From Hirundichthys speculiger (taxonomy: Eukaryota; Chordata; Actinopteri; Beloniformes; Exocoetidae), in assembly GCA_018398805.1 (NCBI GenBank), contig JAGFBZ010000290.1, forward strand, positions 2,852,001 to 2,916,000: DNA of 64,000 bases. Reading direction: 5' to 3'. The first letter of the stretch is position 1; each line of letters starts with the position of its first letter. This document shows positions 58,113 through 64,000 of the stretch, piece by piece. Below the pieces are notes generated by a model. It saw only the letters and a list, made by a program, of their open reading frames with translations, was not told the DNA's origin and did not search any database. Position numbers and translations under genes: made by a program.

Positions 58113-60096
58113 CTGATGACCGAGACCTGACTCTGACGGCTGATGATGTCCTAAAATGTACACCGTACATGAGGAGCTTTTAGAATCTACCGCTTGAATG
58201 AGACCTGTCTCATTAGGAAAAAATGTATCCCTGATATCCTGGCATTTGCCACAAACGAAACACCTGGTCAATAAGAAAAAGAGCCTTTAGGAAGGGAAAA
58301 AGGGGAATTATTGGGGAGAGTTAAAAAAAAAAATAGCTGAAAGTCAAGATTAAACAGAAAAAAGGGGGCATACAGGAGTAAGCTGGGGAGCAAGCTCTAA
58401 CAGAACAATGTAAAAGATGTGCAGTCAGGGATGAAAAATACCAATGGCTTCAAGGAGAGGGGTTATCAGACAGAAGTCTGATGAATTTTTTTTTCATTAG
58501 GTTCAGCTCAGAAACCAGATCAGCTCAGCATCCATGTACAGATTTGGTGCTGCTCCAACCACACAGGAGATGCTGCTGCGCCAATGCGCGCCTCCTCCTC
58601 CCGTCTCTCTTAAGTGCTTTCTGATTAGTCAAATGCTTGGAGGCTCTTAAGACAATATCGTCAAGTTCACATAAAGTGCTGTTATTTGTGATATCTTTTT
58701 TGTTTGCTCTAAATTAATTGCAAATTGTTTAGAGATATGACTGGAAAGCTTATTTGGAAGTACCCCAGATTAAAAAAAAAAAAAAAGCCTGGAAATTGCT
58801 AACTATGTCCACATTAAAGTTTGCATGGTCTTGGCCCATCTGCCTTAATGTTCAAAGTGTTATGCATTCTGAGCTTCTTTTCCTCTAACCTAAGATGAAT
58901 GGAGGACAGGGCAGCTCTCTCAGTTAGTGTAGCCCTCCTGCCAGCTCCAAGCAGTCAACTCAGTCAACAGAACTTTATGTGAGTAATCTTCTGAGTAAAC
59001 TCAAGATTAGCAAATTTTGCAGTTGGCACAGAGCTCGTGCAAAACTTAAAATCCCCAAGATCATACTTTTTTCTGAACTGCAAAACATTGCTTTTGTATG
59101 ATGAGATAGAACAGAAAAATAAAGACACCTTTGGATGGACAAAAATATAAAACTAGAACAGATTTTCTTTTTTGTACTTTATTTCCCTGAAACATGTCCT
59201 ATTTAAAGTGTTACTAGGTTGGATCAATTCTGTCCAATATTTACACAGGTTTTTTTGGTTCTTGCTGGATGTGGACTGCTTGCAAAATGTTGGATCACAG
59301 TTGGGTAGGAGGCCTAAACCACTAAACAGATTGTGAATACTGATCAGCAGCATGTTTCCTTTGAAACTGCAGAGACTAAAATTGCAAGGTGTGTGCATTT
59401 TTGTGCCAGAAACACATGTGCATGTGTGTGTCAGAGTTCCCTTTCAAGAACTGGCAGATGGTGGTGGTATGGCACAGCAGAAAGGATAGCAGTCATAATT
59501 ATAGGTTCAGACTTTGCACGAGTATACACTCATTTTCACCTGTATAAGCAGAGAAAGACAAGAAAGGCTTTAAGTTAAAAATATTATCATATTTTTGTTA
59601 AAAAAATGCAAATGCGCAAATGCATTGACCCTCTTACACTTTGATTTTCTAATACCCATTAAAGTGAAAACTATTAAAATGGAAGTATTTGCATTTATTA
59701 TGTTAAAAACTAAGACAATCTCTAAAGGACTGTATAGCTTCCATTAAAAAAAGTGCACGTCGTGACAACTGATTCATTCTTTCCCCTTGAGACCTTCTGT
59801 TACTGTTATTTGTGGAGATATTTTAAGCACTACAACCCATAAAAATTCATACATCAGGTATCACCTGAAACATACTTTCCTACCTGAATGATATTCCCAA
59901 GTATGTCACAAGTTAAAATTTGCATTCTATAAGCTGAAGTATATAGAAAAGATTTGGAGCTTTTAGTATTTGTTTGGTCATGTGAGAGTCAGATAGTAAA
60001 ATCAGTACTTATTAGCCTGTTGACTTAAGCAAATGACTGATTCTTGCTGACTGTTTTTGAAGTTAACCTTCCACCTGTGTTAGCTTTCTGTTACCA
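58113..60096. other. No gene recognised
   Basis: AT-rich with A runs near 58325-58336 and 58771-58785. No coding motif. Confidence 0.5.
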
Positions 60097-61450
60097 TCCC
60101 CGGTGTTAACGGGTCGGTTTCGATCCGTGTCTTAAATCAGCTTTAAAGCACGCTAAAAACAATAATCTATCATCATTTTTTTTTTTTTTGGTCATCTTTT
60201 AGTTACCTTGATAGGCTTCCTTATCCATGAAAATGTTGGGTTTAATATTTTTGGTGTGGGTCGCTGGGCCTTTGATTTTTATCAGTATACCTCTCGATTT
60301 TTAATAAAAAAAAAAAGAAAAATTAACCTTAAGTGAATTCTATAAATAAATAAAAGGTTGTTGTGTTTCCTGAATATTACTGAGGGGTATAGAACACATC
60401 TCTGAAGGGAATTTTCTTATTTTATATTTTCATTTTAAAATTAATAACTCTAAGTAACATCTATGGTGTTAGGGGTCAGTTTCAACCCATATATATTTTC
60501 TTCAAGAAAATGCAAAAAAAGAAAAAAACATTTTTGACTGCAATAGTACTTTTAGTATAAACAAATTAAAAAACAGAATAGGTTATAACACAAAATATTC
60601 ATTTACAAGTTCAAAGAAACAAACAACAACCAATCAAACAAACCAAATCAATAGAAATCAATTACTTCCAAACTAAAAGCTAAATAAGCTAAATCAGAGT
60701 AAAAGTCTCTGTGTGCAAGAACATACTTGTGTGTGTGTGTGTTTAGATGCATGTGTGGCAAAAAGTGACACTTTTAGTGTAGTGTGTTTTTAGCAAGAAG
60801 TAGAACACCAATTAAAGCATCATGTTTTTAAGTCAGTGACTCTGGTCACAGCAAACCGTGTGACACCAGGGGTCATTTTAATGACATTTTCAGCAGCTGC
60901 CCTGCCATGTGCATGTTGAGGTACTAAACTCCAAAAGATCCTGCCATTTTTTGACATGAATCCTTCAGCAGGAGCAGCCTCAGCACCAGTGACCTCCTCA
61001 TCAGACTCAAGATGTGTCTGTCTCTTCTGGCTGATACTCCACATTGTCCTCTTTTTCAGAAACTTGTTCCTCTTCATCGCTATGCTGATCTGAGTTTTCT
61101 CCCATATTTTCTCCAAAAATATTATCTAGAACTTCACTCACCGTAAATCTTCTTTTCATTTTTTGCAAGCTGTAAATTGGAGATGTGCCCTCTGCAGGTC
61201 AAATGAGTGAAGTGACCTCACAGTGACCTGGTAAAGTGACCTGGACATGCCCGTTTTTGTTTGTTTCGTTCTTTAACAGTTATACTTGAAATATAAGCTT
61301 TCCCTGAAGCCCACATGATTGGGAGAGGAGGTGGCTGTCAGCATGTCGGCTGGCAGTGCACTTATGATTTCCATTTTGGCTCTAATTATTGCTTTATAAA
61401 AGTTTTTTTTATAACTGGGTCGAAACCGACCCTAACGCCACAAAAGACAT
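60097..61450 (-). mobile_element. piggyBac-like element remnant
   Basis: Left end GGTGTTAACGGGTCGGTTTC (about 60103) and right end, reverse complemented, GTGGCGTTAGGGTCGGTTTC (about 61411-61432) are matching TIR-like blocks. A third, similar block (ATGGTGTTAGGGGTCAGTTT) lies inside at about 60461, suggesting a nested or rearranged copy. Between them lies a piggyBac transposase N-terminal fragment on the minus strand. Flanking TTAA is present only on the left side in loose form. Confidence 0.6.
60820..61159 (-). pseudogene. piggyBac (PGBD-like) transposase N-terminal fragment
   Basis: From ATG 61159 the minus strand reads MKRRFTVSEVLDNIFGE and an acidic stretch (SDEEEQVSEKED). After a frame change near 61010 it continues SDEEVTGAEAAPAEGFMSKN, then GRIFWSLVPQ and TPGVTRFAVTRVTDLKT, ending in TAA at 60820. 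The sequence from SKNGxIFW to the TPGxTRxA..ITD block is the hallmark N-terminus of PGBD4-type transposases. The catalytic DDD domain is deleted. Confidence 0.75.
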
Positions 61451-61605
61451 AAATTCAACCAGAGCATTTTAAAATGTAGTGAAAAAACATTGTTTTGTTG
61501 TTTAATTTGAAATCGAGGTTCCTGACAAAGTCAAAAAGCCTTGATGTGATAAACAAATTTTAAGTGATTATTTGAGTAATTCTCAGATGCATTTAAAAAC
61601 TAAAA

Positions 61606-61676
61606 CAAGCCACCTGGGAGACACACCAAATATGTGGAAGAAGGTGCTCTGGTCAGATAAAACCAAAATCAAACTT
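61606..61676 (+). pseudogene. Tc1 transposase fragment
   Basis: GCCACCTGGGAGACACACCA, then TATGTGGAAGAAGGTGCTCT and GGTCAGATAAAACC, match the segment at 16733-16803 of the Tc1 remnant (DTPNMWKK..W). About 70 bp only, ending at the MITE at 61678. Confidence 0.8.
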
Positions 61677-61677
61677 T

Positions 61678-61896
61678 CCCACCAAGCAAAGTTACGTTGG
61701 AAAGACAACTTTGTCAGGTGTCTAAACAACATTTTGATTTGGTTGTAAAGCCGTTCATGTTGATGGATGTCATCTTGTAGACGTATTTTCAACATCTCTA
61801 GTGATGGCTTTTCACCTTTTCACTTTTCAACCTAATCAAAATGTGGTTTAGACGACTAAAAACAGTTGTCTTTTCAACATAACTTTGCTTGGTGGG
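61678..61896. mobile_element. TIR MITE of 219 bp
   Basis: CCCACCAAGCAAAGTTACGT, then TGGAAAGACAAC and further to ACATTTTGATTTGGTTG, is repeated inverted as CAACCTAATCAAAATGTGGT.. to AACTTTGCTTGGTGGG. The inverted arms are about 65 bp with some mismatches. No coding. It abuts the Tc1 fragment directly, so it probably inserted into it. Confidence 0.8.
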
Positions 61897-61899
61897 ATA

Positions 61900-62690
61900 G
61901 CTCTGGCTTCTCCAGGGGCAACAGTACAGGTGTGGAGTGCTGTGTTTATGGCATCCTTCAGTTTATTGTTTTGGTCATTTGCAAAGAGATGGAGATTGAA
62001 GCTGAGAGACTTTATTGTGCTCTGCTATGAGTTTATATGGAGTTGTTTCCTTCTATTAGGCTAGGTAGCCCAGCTTTTGTCTCCTCTGTCAACACTGCCT
62101 ATCACCGCTCTCTGACCTGACAACAATCCCAGTAGATCCTTGGTGGCCTCATTAAATCTTGTGGGATGTGATGAGCTTGGTGAAAAGTGCTAGTAACAAT
62201 AAATTGGCACCACAGTCCAAGACTGATTTACTGTGGATATCTCCCTTGAGAACACATCCTCACAACCTATGCACATAATCAAAAAATACTATCAAGAGCA
62301 TTTAGGATTGAGGCAAATTACTTGTGATGCATAGAGCATATGATATGCTGCCCATGTTTTATTGGGACAACTCAAGTAACCACAGGGTAATGGGTGTGCA
62401 ATGGGGTATTCCTCACATTCTTCTGGGGCTTTGCAGACCTGTGCCTTTCTGTGACAGTAGTCTTCTACGGTTATTCCAGTATAGGTAGACAGGATCTCCA
62501 CGCCATCATTGCTGATCTTTTTCTTGCAAAAATAATGCTAATGTAAGAGGTCAACAAAGATGACACTTGTCATATTAAGTTAAGACGACGGTACAATAAC
62601 ACTGTTGGTTTGTTTTGTTACTTCTTAATGTTTTTAAATCATGTCATTAATATTTTACAGTAATTAAAAACATATTTAAAAAAGATCAAG
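61900..62690. other. No gene recognised
   Basis: Mixed AT-rich sequence without TIRs or coding motifs. Confidence 0.5.
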
Positions 62691-62714
62691 GATTTAAAAC
62701 ATATTTGTTTAATT

Positions 62715-62915
62715 TTAATGACCTCTCACGGCCCACCTGCAGTACCACAACGGCCCACCAGGGAGCCGCGGCCCACACTTTGGGAAAATCATCGATTTAG
62801 AAGATACCACAGATTTTATGCCGGTCATCTTATTCTATTCAGTTGTATTTATCTGTGACACATTTTAAAGACCAGTCCTTGAAAATATTGGTTGGGGGCC
62901 ACTGCTTTACATGGT
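62715..62915. mobile_element. Possible hAT-type element end
   Basis: CACGGCCCACCTGCAGTACC, CGGCCCACCAGGGAGCCGCG and GCCCACACTTTGGGAAAATC resemble the ends of fish DNA transposons of hAT type (GGCCCAC..GTTTGGGAAACC). A weaker echo, GGTTGGGGGCCACTGCTTTA, follows at 62890. No clean partner TIR was identified. Confidence 0.35.
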
Positions 62916-63845
62916 TGTTGTAGCTTGTTGTGTGTGATATTGTGTTGAACAAGGGGGTCAATCAAACGCAACAAGTTGTCAGATGTTTCAGAGATGTTTA
63001 TTGTTGTCAATTCCTTGCAACAGCAAAATGAGAGAGACATTCTACCAAACAGATGAAATTTAACGGCCTAACATACCGTTCTGACATCGTCTGTCTTGTT
63101 TTTCTGCTTTGACATTAACAAAATCAAAACAATAACTTCCTCTTGCCTTGTTGTATACAGTTGTATGTTTTGACCCTGGGTCTGTATTCAATCAGTTACC
63201 TCCAGTATTATACCCACTGCCAAGAAAACGGAAGATATCCTCCCACTCTTCTTCGTTAAATTTGTTAAATTAGAGCTTTTCTCACAATCATGTGGGTTTA
63301 TATAGTAATATAGTATATAGTATACTGAAGCAAGAATGCAGCTGCTTCTGTACGAAGACGGATGTGCATGCTTGTTGAAACTGCAAGTATATCCCAGGCC
63401 TTAATTGCCACACCTGTGGTTTTTACCATTTTTTTTTCCAGTGGTTTTACTCTTGTAATTGGTGTAAACACACTCTCAAAAAGATCATGAAATAAAAGGG
63501 ATAATTTAATAAGATGGCCAAATATGTTCTAGTACAGTAATTGCCCCCAAGTGCTAGTTTGTTCCTAATGATCACAATGATCATATTCAACTATTACATG
63601 TGACTTTAATTTCAATACAATAAAATCATAAAACAATACCAAAAACCAATATAAAAAACAAATGCAATCCACTTATATCAGTTACTGTAATGGGTTGGGA
63701 TGTAATATTAAATTCACAGTATCGTATTTTCCCCTCAGGGGTGATATCACATTATTATCATTAGAGTGGTTAGATTTTATCACCTGCTCATAAAATAAAA
63801 CCCACACACACACATATCCATGCTTTCGCCACATGCACAAAATAT
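62916..63845. other. No gene recognised
   Basis: AT-rich sequence, no motif noted. Confidence 0.5.
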
Positions 63846-63864
63846 ATTTATTCGAGTTCTCCCT

Positions 63865-63912
63865 CCACTCACTCACTCACTCACACACACACACAGACAC
63901 ACACACACGTAC
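63865..63912. repeat. CACT/CA microsatellite
   Basis: (CACT)n followed by (CA)n with interruptions. Confidence 0.9.
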
Positions 63913-64000
63913 ACATTTGCAGATGGTACAGTTTACATCCAAACACAGTCACACAAAAGATCACACAAAAATGAGAGGCAAGACTTTAAGATAACAATGC

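Overview
The window looks like teleost (ray-finned fish) nuclear DNA. It is AT-rich and full of di- and tetranucleotide repeats, with no operons, ribosome binding sites or prokaryotic genes. Nearly every recognisable coding stretch belongs to a transposon family typical of fish: Tc1-like DNA transposons, an L2/CR1-type LINE, Rex3-type GATG tails, hAT, piggyBac-like and TTAA-flanked elements, and a Ty3/gypsy LTR retrotransposon. No rRNA, tRNA gene or CRISPR array was found. The species cannot be named from the sequence.

Layout. 1-8.7 kb: diverged tandem duplications, a piggyBac-like MITE (1012-1234), a TIR-bounded element (2114-4052) that carries nested insertions and a near-perfect 38-bp palindrome, and plain AT-rich DNA. 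8.7-14.8 kb: an almost complete gypsy retrotransposon on the minus strand, with two LTRs, a 4-bp target duplication, a tRNA-Pro-like primer site, and the domain order Gag-protease-integrase-RT-RNase H. That order is the unusual Gmr1-type arrangement, with integrase before RT. 15-20.3 kb: a decayed Tc1 transposon, a hAT-type end and a long AT microsatellite. 20.6-24 kb: an L2-type LINE with endonuclease and reverse transcriptase, broken by two frameshifts. 24.9-31.8 kb: hAT transposase fragment, two more LINE fragments, a Tc1 MITE, a Rex3-type tail and a hAT end. 32-41 kb: mostly featureless DNA with a few old repeats. 41.4-42.3 kb: an AAATCTAAATGTT-type satellite beside a 68-bp inverted repeat around an exon-like ORF. 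45.4-46.1 kb: a possible LINE ORF1 fragment. 48-52 kb: a conserved dispersed repeat, a TTAA-flanked (Kolobok-like) element and a pogo/Tigger-like MITE. 54.2-55.0 kb: an element with about 150-bp TIRs that holds a tiny spliced-gene-like unit. 60-62 kb: a piggyBac remnant and a small MITE next to a Tc1 fragment.

The main non-transposon signal is at 55.2-57.9 kb on the minus strand. It is a chain of eight coding exons and a start-bearing first exon whose splice sites and phases mostly join into one reading frame, followed by a protein-kinase N-lobe split over two exons. The kinase part carries a stop and a frameshift and ends before the catalytic loop, so the locus is either a decaying pseudogene or a gene with assembly errors.

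All calls come from reading the sequence and translated frames. No database search was run, and family names rest on recognised motifs.
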